DNA of 64,000 nt from Saccharibacillus qingshengii (GTDB lineage: Bacteria > Bacillota > Bacilli > Paenibacillales > Paenibacillaceae), in NCBI RefSeq assembly GCF_013185195.1, contig NZ_JAAZWC010000002.1, positions 62,001 to 126,000 on the forward strand, given 5' to 3'. This document shows positions 1 through 7,698 of this stretch, piece by piece. Positions within the stretch are counted from its first letter, which is position 1. Each line of letters starts with the position of its first letter. A program made the translations under genes and the position numbers. The notes beneath the pieces were generated by a model. That model saw only the letters and a program-made list of their open reading frames with translations. It was not told where the DNA came from and did no database searches.

Positions 1-425
1 TCGAGCCGCATACGGCGCGTATGGCTATTATGGCGGGTTCCCAGTTTGTCGTGTCTCCGGCTCTGAACGAAGAGACCGTCAAGCTGTGCAATTTATATCG
101 GATTCCGGTAATGCCGGGAATCGTCACGATCGCCGAGCTGCTTAAAGGGCTGGAATTGGGCGCCGATGTCATGAAACTTTTCCCGGGAAATATGTTCGAG
201 CCTTCGATTATCAAAACGTTCAAAGGACCGGTCCCGCAGGCGAATCTGATGCCGACCGGCGGAGTCTCCGTAGCGAACCTGGGAGAATGGATCGAAGCCG
301 GAGCGGTTGCGGTGGGGATCGGTTCCGATCTGACCAGCGAGGCGCTGAAGACCGGCGATATGACCAAAGTTCGCGGGAAAGCGGCGCAGTACGCCGAAGC
401 CTACCGCCAGGCACGCAGCCGCTAG
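1..425 (+). CDS. eda: KDPG/KHG aldolase, C-terminal part (5' end outside window)
   Basis: The open frame runs in from the left edge (first full codon at base 3) and ends at TAG 423-425, giving about 140 residues of a protein normally near 210. The segments AIMAGSQFVVSP, IPVMPG, LGADVMKLFPG and LMPTGGV are the C-terminal half of the class I 2-keto-3-deoxy-6-phosphogluconate / 4-hydroxy-2-oxoglutarate aldolase barrel. In this family the Schiff-base lysine lies in the KLFP motif, which is present here. The enzyme splits KDPG into pyruvate and glyceraldehyde 3-phosphate, at the end of uronate or Entner-Doudoroff catabolism in the cytoplasm. A terminator follows directly, so this is the last gene of its operon. 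KDPG versus KHG specificity cannot be told from this fragment. Confidence 0.88.
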   Translation, partial: EPHTARMAIMAGSQFVVSPALNEETVKLCNLYRIPVMPGIVTIAELLKGLELGADVMKLFPGNMFEPSIIKTFKGPVPQANLMPTGGVSVANLGEWIEAGAVAVGIGSDLTSEALKTGDMTKVRGKAAQYAEAYRQARSR

Positions 426-456
426 GTACGAATTTCGATTCGTCCGGACCCTGCTG

Positions 457-497
457 AAGCCCGCACGAATTCCTCGATTTGGAAGTGCGGGCTTTTT
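457..497 (+). terminator. Rho-independent terminator after KDPG aldolase
   Basis: Perfect 10-bp stem AAGCCCGCAC (457-466) with GTGCGGGCTT (485-494), followed by a T run to 497. Confidence 0.85.
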
Positions 498-525
498 GCA
501 TGCGCAAAATGATCCGCGGGAGGCT

Positions 526-554
526 TTGCCGGGACTGCGGCGTTTCTTTATAAT
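526..554 (+). promoter_or_regulatory. Sigma-A type promoter for the hydrolase-HAD-sirtuin group
   Basis: TTGCCG (526-531), 17-bp spacer, perfect TATAAT (549-554), 38 bases before the start codon at 592. Confidence 0.7.
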
Positions 555-591
555 GGGACGGGGAAAGCCATAGAAGGGTTAAGGAGGAAGT

Positions 592-1431
592 ATGATGCTG
601 ACGGGAACAAGATCGCCAATCCGGCCGTTCGAAACCGGAAAACGAAAAGGAAACAACAGCGGAGGGAATCCGCGCAGCAAAAAACGCCTGGTCCTGACGA
701 TTGTGATTGTGCTGCTGATTGCTTTGATTGCCGCGGCCGCCTTGTATGTAAGTACGCCTTACGGCCCTTCCGCAGAAGCGCAGGCCGCTCTGAAAGGGGA
801 CACGGCCGTTGCGGTGTCCCAGACGGACGATTGGATCGAGTTTGAACCGGTGGGCGGTGAAAAGGTCAAGCAGCCGGGTGTTATTTTCTATCCGGGAGGC
901 CGGGTCAAAGCGGAAGCTTACGCCGCGTTCGCCCGTGATTTGGCGGAGACCGGGCGGCACGTGTTTATTGCGAAAATGCCGCTGAACTTCGCGTTTCTGG
1001 GACAAAACGAAGCGGAGAAAATCGCGAAAAAGTATCCGGATGAAACATTTGCGATCGGCGGACATTCGTTGGGAGGACCTTTTGCGGCGCGTTATGCGGC
1101 GGAGCATCCCAAAGAAATTGCCGGAATCTTTTTCCTGGCTTCCTACGCGGAAAGCAAAGGCGATCTCAGCGCTGCGCAGATGCCGGCTTTGTCGATCACG
1201 GCATCCGGCGACGACGTGCTGAATCGGGAAAAGTATGCGGAAGGACGCAAATACCTGCCGGCCGATGCGCAGTATGAAGTGATCAAAGGCGGCAACCATG
1301 GTCAGTTCGGCAGCTACGGAGATCAGGGGGGCGACGGGAAAGCTTCGATCTCCGGAGCGAAGCAGCGGGAACAAACGGTGGCTCTGATCTCGGCTTGGCT
1401 CGATGCCATACCGGCTTCCGGAGCCAAATAG
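592..1431 (+). CDS. Membrane-anchored alpha/beta hydrolase
   Basis: 279 residues. A basic N-terminus (residues 17-32, many K and R) is followed by one hydrophobic segment at about 33-53, so the protein is probably anchored with its catalytic domain outside the cell. The domain carries the nucleophile elbow GHSLGG (157-162, Ser159), an acid candidate in SGDD (Asp207 or Asp208) and a catalytic-histidine candidate in GGNHGQF (His236), a full alpha/beta hydrolase triad. AAGGAGG at 581-587 fixes the start. It is the first of three closely spaced genes (HAD hydrolase, sirtuin). The substrate is unknown; an esterase or lipase-like role is a family-level inference. Confidence 0.8.
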   Translation: MMLTGTRSPIRPFETGKRKGNNSGGNPRSKKRLVLTIVIVLLIALIAAAALYVSTPYGPSAEAQAALKGDTAVAVSQTDDWIEFEPVGGEKVKQPGVIFYPGGRVKAEAYAAFARDLAETGRHVFIAKMPLNFAFLGQNEAEKIAKKYPDETFAIGGHSLGGPFAARYAAEHPKEIAGIFFLASYAESKGDLSAAQMPALSITASGDDVLNREKYAEGRKYLPADAQYEVIKGGNHGQFGSYGDQGGDGKASISGAKQREQTVALISAWLDAIPASGAK

Positions 1432-1441
1432 GAGGAAGCGT

Positions 1442-2215
1442 ATGGCATTTCTGACGGTTCAAGGACGTTCCTATGCCTGCGAGGCGCTGATCTTCGACAA
1501 AGACGGCACGCTGCTCGATTTTATGGAGCTGTGGGGCCGCTGGGCCGACGAGATGCTCCGGCAGACCGAGGAGAAGCTGACCGTCGCCGGAGGGCAGTGG
1601 ACCGGCAGTGCGGAGCGGACGTTCGGCATTGTGCGAGCACCGGATGGGCGCATCGCCGATTATGATCGCAGCGGACCGCTGGCACTCGCGACCGCCGAAG
1701 AAATGACGGGGGTTCTGGCCTGGCAGCTGTACGGGGCCGGGATTCCCTGGCATCAAAGCGTGGACGCCATACGGGGATTCGCCGCCTCCGCGGAAGAGAC
1801 GATGGAGCGGGAACGTCCCGTGCGTCCGCTGCCGGGGCTGGTCGCGAAGCTTGAACAAGCCCGGGCCGCCGGGTTGCGGATTGCCGCGGCAACGTCGGAT
1901 ACGACGGAGTCCGCACTCCGGCATCTGCGCTGGGCCGGCTTGGACGGGTGGTTTGATTCCGTCCAGGGGCGGGACCGGGTAGTTGAAGGCAAACCGGCGC
2001 CGGATCTGGTGCATGAGGCCTGCAGGCGCCTCGGCGTGGAACCGGCGCAGGCGATCGTGATCGGCGACGGCGGCGCCGATATGGAGATGGCGAGGCGCGC
2101 GGGTGCTGCGCTGGCTATCGGCATCGCGCCGAACGGAGGACCCCGCGGTCATCTGTCGGCGGCGGATTATGTGATCGGCGGCTACGGCGAACTGGAAATC
2201 GCCGCCGGGAAATAA
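1442..2215 (+). CDS. HAD-family hydrolase, phosphoglycolate phosphatase-like
   Basis: 257 residues from ATG 1442, chosen because AGGAGGAA at 1430-1437 sits just upstream, overlapping the stop of the previous gene. HAD motif I is FDKDGTLLD with Asp19 and Asp21; motif II is the AATSDTTES segment; motif III lysine lies in VEGKPAPD; motif IV is VIGDGGADMEMARRAG. A helical cap lies between motifs I and II, so this is a subclass I cap protein resembling Gph/PGP phosphatases. It probably dephosphorylates a small phosphorylated metabolite in the cytoplasm, but the substrate cannot be read from sequence. It lies between the alpha/beta hydrolase and the sirtuin. Confidence 0.82.
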   Translation: MAFLTVQGRSYACEALIFDKDGTLLDFMELWGRWADEMLRQTEEKLTVAGGQWTGSAERTFGIVRAPDGRIADYDRSGPLALATAEEMTGVLAWQLYGAGIPWHQSVDAIRGFAASAEETMERERPVRPLPGLVAKLEQARAAGLRIAAATSDTTESALRHLRWAGLDGWFDSVQGRDRVVEGKPAPDLVHEACRRLGVEPAQAIVIGDGGADMEMARRAGAALAIGIAPNGGPRGHLSAADYVIGGYGELEIAAGK

Positions 2216-2235
2216 GAAGCGGAGGAGGAAGGCAT

Positions 2236-2988
2236 ATGGACAGAGACGGCGCGGAAGTGCTGGCAGAGTGGATTCAAGCGGCGAAGCGGATCGTATTTTT
2301 CGGCGGTGCGGGAACTTCGACGGAAAGCGGCATTCCCGATTTCCGTTCGGCGGGGGGATTGTACGAAACGGGAGACCGCGAGTTTCCTTATCCGCCCGAA
2401 GACATGCTGAGCCGGGAATTTTTCTATCGGAAGCCGGAAATGTTCTATGACTTTTACCGCAAAAGGATGGTCTACCGGGAAGCGCAGCCCAATGCCATGC
2501 ACAAGCTGCTTGCGGATCTGGAGCAGGCCGGCCGGCTGAACGCGGTCATCACCCAGAATATCGACGGCCTGCACCAGAAAGCGGGCAGTCGGCGCGTATT
2601 GGAAGTGCACGGTTCGGTACTGCGGAATACGTGTACGCAGTGCGGGGCGGTCTACGGACTGGAAGCTGTAATGGACAGTACGGGGATTCCCCGCTGCACC
2701 GCCTGCGGCGGAACGCTCAAGCCGAACGTGGTGCTGTACGGCGAAGTCCTGGATTCAAGCGTGATGGAAGCCGCGATGCAGGCGATCCAAGAAGCGGATC
2801 TGATGCTCGTCGGCGGAACTTCGCTGACGGTCCAGCCCGCTGCCAGCCTGGTCGGCATGTTCGACGGCGGGCATCTGGCTCTGTTGAACCGTACGGCCAC
2901 TCCTTACGACAGCCATGCGGATTTGTTGATCTCGGAACCGATGGGAGCGGTCGCCGAAAGGGTGCGCCGCCTGCTCGGATATGCCTGA
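2236..2988 (+). CDS. cobB: NAD-dependent protein deacylase, Sir2 family
   Basis: 250 residues, full length for a bacterial class III or U sirtuin. The NAD-binding GAGTSTESGIPDFR motif is at 24-37, TQNID at 106-110, the catalytic His125 in VHGS, and a structural zinc site at Cys133, Cys136, Cys154 and Cys157. GGTSLTVQPA closes the Rossmann fold. Sirtuins remove acyl groups from lysines using NAD, giving nicotinamide and O-acyl-ADP-ribose; in Bacillus SrtN acts on acetyl-CoA synthetase. GGAGGAGGAA at 2221-2230 precedes ATG 2236. No acs or acu genes are nearby, so the target is unknown. Confidence 0.92.
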   Translation: MDRDGAEVLAEWIQAAKRIVFFGGAGTSTESGIPDFRSAGGLYETGDREFPYPPEDMLSREFFYRKPEMFYDFYRKRMVYREAQPNAMHKLLADLEQAGRLNAVITQNIDGLHQKAGSRRVLEVHGSVLRNTCTQCGAVYGLEAVMDSTGIPRCTACGGTLKPNVVLYGEVLDSSVMEAAMQAIQEADLMLVGGTSLTVQPAASLVGMFDGGHLALLNRTATPYDSHADLLISEPMGAVAERVRRLLGYA

Positions 2989-3030
2989 TATCAGCCTTAT
3001 GCAGGATAGGGACCGGATGTAATCGTTTTC

Positions 3031-3059
3031 TTGCCAAGCGGCAAACCCGGCGCTAAGAT
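3031..3059 (+). promoter_or_regulatory. Sigma-A type promoter for the aldo/keto reductase
   Basis: TTGCCA (3031-3036), 17-bp spacer, TAAGAT (3054-3059), 36 bases upstream of ATG 3096. Confidence 0.6.
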
Positions 3060-3095
3060 GGAAGCAAGCTTGAAACGAAAGGATGGAGAAAATCG

Positions 3096-4100
3096 ATGGA
3101 ATACAAGGCGAGCGGAGAACGTTACGACCAAATGAAATATAACCGCAGCGGGCGGTCGGGGCTTAAGCTTCCGGCGATCTCGCTCGGATTGTGGCATAAC
3201 TTCGGCGGCGTCGACGCTTACGAGAACGGACGGAGCATCGTGCATCGGGCGTTCGATCTGGGGATCACCCATTTCGATCTGGCGAACAATTACGGACCGC
3301 CGCCGGGATCGGCCGAAGAGATGTTCGGCCGCATGCTGTCGACGGATCTTAAGGCATACCGCGACGAACTGATCGTCTCGACCAAAGCCGGCTATTACAT
3401 GTGGCCAGGCCCGTACGGCGAATGGGGATCGCGGAAATATCTGGTCTCCAGTCTGGATCAGAGTCTGAAGCGGCTCGGACTGGATTATGTCGATATTTTC
3501 TATCATCATCGCCCGGATCCCGATACGCCGCTCGAAGAAACGATGATGGCGCTCGACCATATCGTGCGTTCCGGCAAAGCGCTGTACATAGGCGTATCCA
3601 ACTATTCGGCGGAGCAGACCCGCGAAGCGGTGGCTATCCTCAAAGACCTCGGTACGCCGCTTACCATCCATCAGCCGAGCTATTCGATGATGAACCGCTG
3701 GATCGAACACGGACTGCAGGACGTGCTTGATGAGAGCGGCGTCGGCAGTATCGCTTTTAGCCCGCTGGCGCAGGGACTGCTGACGAACAAATATCTGAAC
3801 GGGATCCCGGAAGATTCGCGTGCGGCGAGCGCTTCGCCGTTCCTGAACCAGACGCAGATCACGCCGGAAGCGATGCGCCGGGTGCGCGCGCTCAACCAAA
3901 TGGCGGTCGCCCGCGGACAAAGCCTGGCCCAGTTTGCCCTGGCCTGGGTACTGCGGGGCGAGCGCGTGACCTCCGTTCTGATCGGCGCGAGCCGGGTCGG
4001 GCAGATCGAAGAGAATATCGAGACGCTCAAACAGCTGGAGTTCTCGGCCGAAGAGCTTGAGCGGATCGAGAAGATCCTCAAGACGGAGAATGAACAGTAA
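3096..4100 (+). CDS. Aldo/keto reductase, YghZ (L-glyceraldehyde 3-phosphate reductase) type
   Basis: 334 residues. The AKR tetrad is visible as Asp61, Tyr66, Lys97 and a histidine at 137/138 (IFYHHRPDP). The N-terminal LGLWHNFG segment, the EEMFGRML segment, AFSPLAQGLLTNKYL and the C-terminal NADPH-binding VLIGASRVGQIEEN match the AKR14/YghZ group, which forms a TIM barrel and reduces aldehydes with NADPH. E. coli YghZ detoxifies L-glyceraldehyde 3-phosphate and methylglyoxal; the same role here is inference. AAGGATGGAG precedes the start, and the gene appears monocistronic, with its own promoter and terminator. Confidence 0.88.
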   Translation: MEYKASGERYDQMKYNRSGRSGLKLPAISLGLWHNFGGVDAYENGRSIVHRAFDLGITHFDLANNYGPPPGSAEEMFGRMLSTDLKAYRDELIVSTKAGYYMWPGPYGEWGSRKYLVSSLDQSLKRLGLDYVDIFYHHRPDPDTPLEETMMALDHIVRSGKALYIGVSNYSAEQTREAVAILKDLGTPLTIHQPSYSMMNRWIEHGLQDVLDESGVGSIAFSPLAQGLLTNKYLNGIPEDSRAASASPFLNQTQITPEAMRRVRALNQMAVARGQSLAQFALAWVLRGERVTSVLIGASRVGQIEENIETLKQLEFSAEELERIEKILKTENEQ

Positions 4101-4153
4101 GAACCCCGCGAGGGCCGGAACGGCTGCCCGAGCGACATAAAGGACGTATACGC

Positions 4154-4197
4154 AAAATCCCGAATCTTCGCCTTTGTGCGGCAGATTCGGGATTTTT
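4154..4197. terminator. Terminator between aldo/keto reductase and AraC regulator
   Basis: Perfect 14-bp arms: AAAATCCCGAATCT (4154-4167) pairs with AGATTCGGGATTTT (4183-4196). T-rich ends on both strands mean it could serve both convergent genes. Confidence 0.8.
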
Positions 4198-4332
4198 GGC
4201 ATGACAGCGCAGCGGAATTCGCGTTCGGGCGAAGAGGCATGCTTTATCGGCAGGCCCGTTCGCCGATTCGGCTTTGCCGGATTCTGCCGCCGCTTTCCGG
4301 TTAATTTAGGGAGGGGATGCCGCAGGGAGATT

Positions 4333-5217
4333 TTATGTCCGATTGAGCACGGACTCCCGGTAGGCGGTCGGAGACTTTCCGTGCAGCCGCTGAAACTGGC
4401 GCGAGAAATACAGCGGATCGGTCAGTCCGACGGACGACGCGATCTGCTGGATCGACAGATCGGGCCGCTCGCGCAGCAGCCCGCGGGCTTTGTCAATCCG
4501 CAGACGCAGCAGATAAGTGACCGGCGCGGCGCCCGTTTCTTTTTTGAACAGCCGCGACAGATAAGCACGGTTGTAACCAAGGCTCTGGCACATGTCTTCG
4601 ATCGAGACGGGATGGGCATACTGGTCGGTCATATAGCGGATCATCTGCTTGACCGCCAGACTGCCCGCCGTGTCTGCGGCGGGCAGCGCCGAATCGCCGC
4701 GTACCACGTCTTCGGCAGCGGACAGAATCAGGTGCAGATAGCCAAGCGATGCCAGATGGGCGCCGGCGCGTCTGGAACGGAACGATTCGAGCGTGTGGAG
4801 CAGCAGGCGCGGGATATCCGATTCCGGGGCAGGACGGAATACCGGATGCTGCGGAGTGAGGCCGGCCGTACGCACCGTATCTTCGGCGAGCTTTCCGGCG
4901 AACGAGATCCAGCGGTAGCGCCAAGGTCGGCGGGGATCGGAGATGTAGCTTACCAGGCGGCCCGGACGGATCAGGAACGCATCGCCGGCTTCCAGTTGGT
5001 AAGGCTGGCCGTCGTGCACGAACGTTCCCCGCCCTTCTTCCACGATATGCAGCAGGAAATAATCGTAGATCTTCGGGCCGATCTTGTGTTCCGGCAGGGT
5101 CTGGCTCTCGCCGGCGAACAGGACATACAGCATGCCTTTGTCGTCGTATACCGGATTGGGGGCGACGGAGTAAGAGAAGTCCGGCAGCTGCGCGGACAGG
5201 GAAGAGCTGGGGGTCAT
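4333..5217 (-). CDS. AraC-family transcriptional regulator, probably of the gal operon
   Basis: 294 residues. The N-terminal ~150 residues form a cupin-type sugar-binding domain (FLLHIVEEGRGTF, QLEAGDAFLIRPG). The C-terminal ~100 residues hold two helix-turn-helix units (SIEDMCQSLGYNRAYLSRLFKKETG and SIQQIASSVGLTDPLYFSRQF, followed by HGKSPTAYR), the standard AraC/XylS signature. It is transcribed divergently from galK across about 160 bases, so control of the galactose genes is a reasonable inference; in many Bacillota that job belongs to a LacI-type GalR. GCGAGGAA lies just upstream of the ATG. Confidence 0.85.
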   Translation of the reverse strand: MTPSSSLSAQLPDFSYSVAPNPVYDDKGMLYVLFAGESQTLPEHKIGPKIYDYFLLHIVEEGRGTFVHDGQPYQLEAGDAFLIRPGRLVSYISDPRRPWRYRWISFAGKLAEDTVRTAGLTPQHPVFRPAPESDIPRLLLHTLESFRSRRAGAHLASLGYLHLILSAAEDVVRGDSALPAADTAGSLAVKQMIRYMTDQYAHPVSIEDMCQSLGYNRAYLSRLFKKETGAAPVTYLLRLRIDKARGLLRERPDLSIQQIASSVGLTDPLYFSRQFQRLHGKSPTAYRESVLNRT

Positions 5218-5251
5218 CGGGGTTCCTCGCTTTCCGAATTGTTTTTACCAG

Positions 5252-5265
5252 TATAAACGCTTCTT
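5252..5265. promoter_or_regulatory. Candidate cre (CcpA) site between araC and galK
   Basis: TATAAACGCTTCTT matches 12 of 14 positions of the catabolite-responsive element consensus TGWAARCGYTWNCW. It lies between the divergent regulator and the galK promoter, where CcpA could repress either gene. Confidence 0.45.
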
Positions 5266-5308
5266 TAACGAAAGTCATATAAATCCATGCAGTCCGCACA
5301 TCGGTGCA

Positions 5309-5337
5309 TTATCAGGAAGAACGCTATCTTTTATACT
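5309..5337 (+). promoter_or_regulatory. Sigma-A type promoter for galK-galE-galT
   Basis: TTATCA (5309-5314), 17-bp spacer, TATACT (5332-5337), 43 bases before the galK start. Confidence 0.6.
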
Positions 5338-5380
5338 AAGGGCACAGGAAGAACAAACCAACCCATGAGGTGAGTCCAGA

Positions 5381-6556
5381 ATGAATACGCAGCAAATCAA
5401 GCAAATGTTTATGGAGAAATTCGGAGAATCGAATATCGAACCGCGTGTGTTCCATGCACCCGGACGCGTGAATCTGATCGGCGAGCATATCGATTACAAC
5501 GGCGGCTACGTCCTTCCGGCGGCGCTGGAATTCGGTACGACGCTCGTCATCCGCGAACGTGCGGACGGGATCATCCGCCTCGCTTCGAGCAACATGCCCG
5601 AAGAAGCGCAGATCAAGGTCGACGAGATCGGGCTGAGTAAAACCGGAGAATGGACAGACTATCCGGTCGGCGTCATGGTCGAACTGGCCGAGCGCGGCTA
5701 TCCGGTATCCAGAGGCTTCGAGCTGCTCTACCACGGTGAAATCCCGAACGGAGCGGGCCTCTCGTCTTCCGCATCGATCGAAGTCGTCACCGGCTACGCG
5801 CTGCTCTCGATGGGCGGCTACGAGCGCGATACGGTCGAGATCGCCCTGCTGTCGCAGGGAGCGGAGAACAACTTCGTCGGCGTCAACTGCGGCATTATGG
5901 ACCAGTTCGCAGTAGCCAACGGCAAAAAAGACCATGCGATCCTGCTGATGTGCGATACGCTTGAGTACAAACATGTTCCTTTCCAGACAGGCAGCTACAA
6001 ATTGGTCATCGGCAATACGAATAAGCGCCGCGGTCTGGTAGACTCCAAGTATAACGAACGCCGCGAGCAGTGTACGCAGGCTTTGGAACGTCTGAGAAGC
6101 TGCAAAGCCGATCTGAACTACCTCGCCGAGCTGACGCCTTCGCAGTTCGAAGACTTCAAGTCCGCTCTGACCGACGAGAAGGTCCGCAGCCGGGCACAGC
6201 ATGTCATTGAAGAAAATGCCCGTGTGCTGGCTTCGGTCGAAGCGTTCACGGCAGGCGATCTGCATGAATTCGGCCGCCTGATGAACCTGTCCCACGATTC
6301 GCTGCGCGACCTGTACGAAGTGAGCTGCGAAGAGCTGGACATCATGGTCGAGGAAGCGCGCAAAATTCCGGGTACGCTCGGAGCCCGCATGACCGGCGCC
6401 GGTTTCGGCGGATGTACCGTGTCGCTGGTGCATGAAGACGATGTCGAGCGCTTCGTGGCCGAAGTCGGCGAACACTACAAAGCGCGCACCGGTCTCGAAG
6501 GCGAATTTTACGTCTGCGGCGTAGGCGAAGGCGTGGAAGAACTCGGCGCGAACTGA
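5381..6556 (+). CDS. galK: Galactokinase
   Basis: 391 residues, normal length. GHMP kinase motifs are complete: the galactokinase signature GRVNLIGEHIDYNGG at 28-42, the phosphate-binding PNGAGLSSSAS at 122-132, the catalytic Asp174 in GIMDQF, and the C-terminal glycine motif MTGAGFGGC. It phosphorylates alpha-D-galactose to galactose 1-phosphate with ATP, the first Leloir step, in the cytoplasm. It is followed by galE and galT on the same strand; together the three convert galactose to glucose 1-phosphate. No mutarotase gene is nearby. Confidence 0.97.
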   Translation: MNTQQIKQMFMEKFGESNIEPRVFHAPGRVNLIGEHIDYNGGYVLPAALEFGTTLVIRERADGIIRLASSNMPEEAQIKVDEIGLSKTGEWTDYPVGVMVELAERGYPVSRGFELLYHGEIPNGAGLSSSASIEVVTGYALLSMGGYERDTVEIALLSQGAENNFVGVNCGIMDQFAVANGKKDHAILLMCDTLEYKHVPFQTGSYKLVIGNTNKRRGLVDSKYNERREQCTQALERLRSCKADLNYLAELTPSQFEDFKSALTDEKVRSRAQHVIEENARVLASVEAFTAGDLHEFGRLMNLSHDSLRDLYEVSCEELDIMVEEARKIPGTLGARMTGAGFGGCTVSLVHEDDVERFVAEVGEHYKARTGLEGEFYVCGVGEGVEELGAN

Positions 6557-6681
6557 TTGGGCAGGAACGATACACGGCGGAATCACTTTTTTACCAAATA
6601 AATGGACGTGCGGCCGAAGACCCATCAAGCATCGTATAAACTTCGGACCGCTCGCTCCCTCATTCCAAGGAGGAATTGACA

Positions 6682-7668
6682 ATGGCAATTTTGGTTACTG
6701 GCGGTGCCGGTTATATCGGTTCGCATACTGTGGCGGCTCTGCTCGAACGCGGCGAAGAAGTGGTAGTGATCGACAACCTGCAGACAGGTCACCGAAGCGC
6801 GCTGCTGGGCGGCAAGCTCTATGAAGGCGATCTGCGCGACAAGGAACTGCTGAAGAAACTGTTTGCGGAAAATGAAATCGAAGGCGTGATCCATTTCGCG
6901 GCGAACTCGCTGGTCGGCGAAAGCATGGAGAATCCCGGCAAGTACTACGACAACAACATGTACGGCACGCTGTGCCTGCTCGAAGCGATGAACGAGGCGA
7001 ACGTGCGCCGGATCGTCTTCTCGTCCACGGCGGCGACTTACGGCGAACCGGAAAAAACGCCGATCGAAGAAACCGACCGCACCGAGCCGACGAATGTCTA
7101 CGGCGAAACGAAGCTGATGATGGAACGCATGATCCGCTGGTACGACCGCGTGCTGAACGTCCGCTACGTCGCTCTGCGCTACTTTAACGCGGCCGGTGCG
7201 CACGACAGCGGCAAGATCGGCGAAGACCACCGTCCGGAGACGCACCTGATCCCGATCGTGCTGCAGACGGCGCTGGGACAGCGTTCGCACATCTCCGTTT
7301 TCGGCGAAGATTACCCGACGGAAGACGGCACCTGCGTGCGCGACTACCTGCATGTCAGCGACCTGGCGGATGCCCATCTGCGCGCAATCGATTATCTGAA
7401 AAACGGCGGCGAAAGCGACGTGTTCAACCTCGGCAGCGGCAGTGGCTTCTCCGTGCGCGAGATCATCGAAACGGCGCGCCGCGTCACGGGCAAAGAGATT
7501 CCGGTCAAAACCGAGCCTCGCCGCGCCGGCGACCCGGCGACCCTGATCGCTTCGTCACACAAAGCGCGTACCGTACTCGGCTGGAGCCCGGCGCGCGAAA
7601 ATATCGAAACGATTATCGCAAGCGCCTGGAACTGGCATCAATCGCGTCCGGACGGCTATAACGACTAA
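6682..7668 (+). CDS. galE: UDP-glucose 4-epimerase
   Basis: 328 residues from ATG 6682, eight bases after AAGGAGG (6667-6673); an in-frame TTG at 6676 is too close to that site. The NAD-binding GGAGYIG lies at 7-13 and the extended-SDR catalytic set is Ser114/Ser115 with Tyr140 and Lys144 (YGETK). [15 protein letters not shown] and the C-terminal PARRAGDPA-like segment are typical of GalE. It interconverts UDP-galactose and UDP-glucose, regenerating the UDP-sugar used by GalT. It lies about 125 bases after galK; no clear separate promoter was found in that gap. Confidence 0.96.
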   Translation: MAILVTGGAGYIGSHTVAALLERGEEVVVIDNLQTGHRSALLGGKLYEGDLRDKELLKKLFAENEIEGVIHFAANSLVGESMENPGKYYDNNMYGTLCLLEAMNEANVRRIVFSSTAATYGEPEKTPIEETDRTEPTNVYGETKLMMERMIRWYDRVLNVRYVALRYFNAAGAHDSGKIGEDHRPETHLIPIVLQTALGQRSHISVFGEDYPTEDGTCVRDYLHVSDLADAHLRAIDYLKNGGESDVFNLGSGSGFSVREIIETARRVTGKEIPVKTEPRRAGDPATLIASSHKARTVLGWSPARENIETIIASAWNWHQSRPDGYND

Positions 7669-7698
7669 AAAACCAGAACGATAACGGGGGCAGCTTTC

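Noticed and set aside
220-1374. Long minus-strand open frame opposite the aldolase and hydrolase genes
   Set aside because: It lies across two well-supported genes on the plus strand and has no ribosome site or recognisable family; long shadow frames are common in GC-rich DNA.
6625-7377. 250-codon minus-strand frame opposite galE
   Set aside because: Composition is that of an antisense shadow of galE (many V, A, F, R, H), with no start signal and no known motif.
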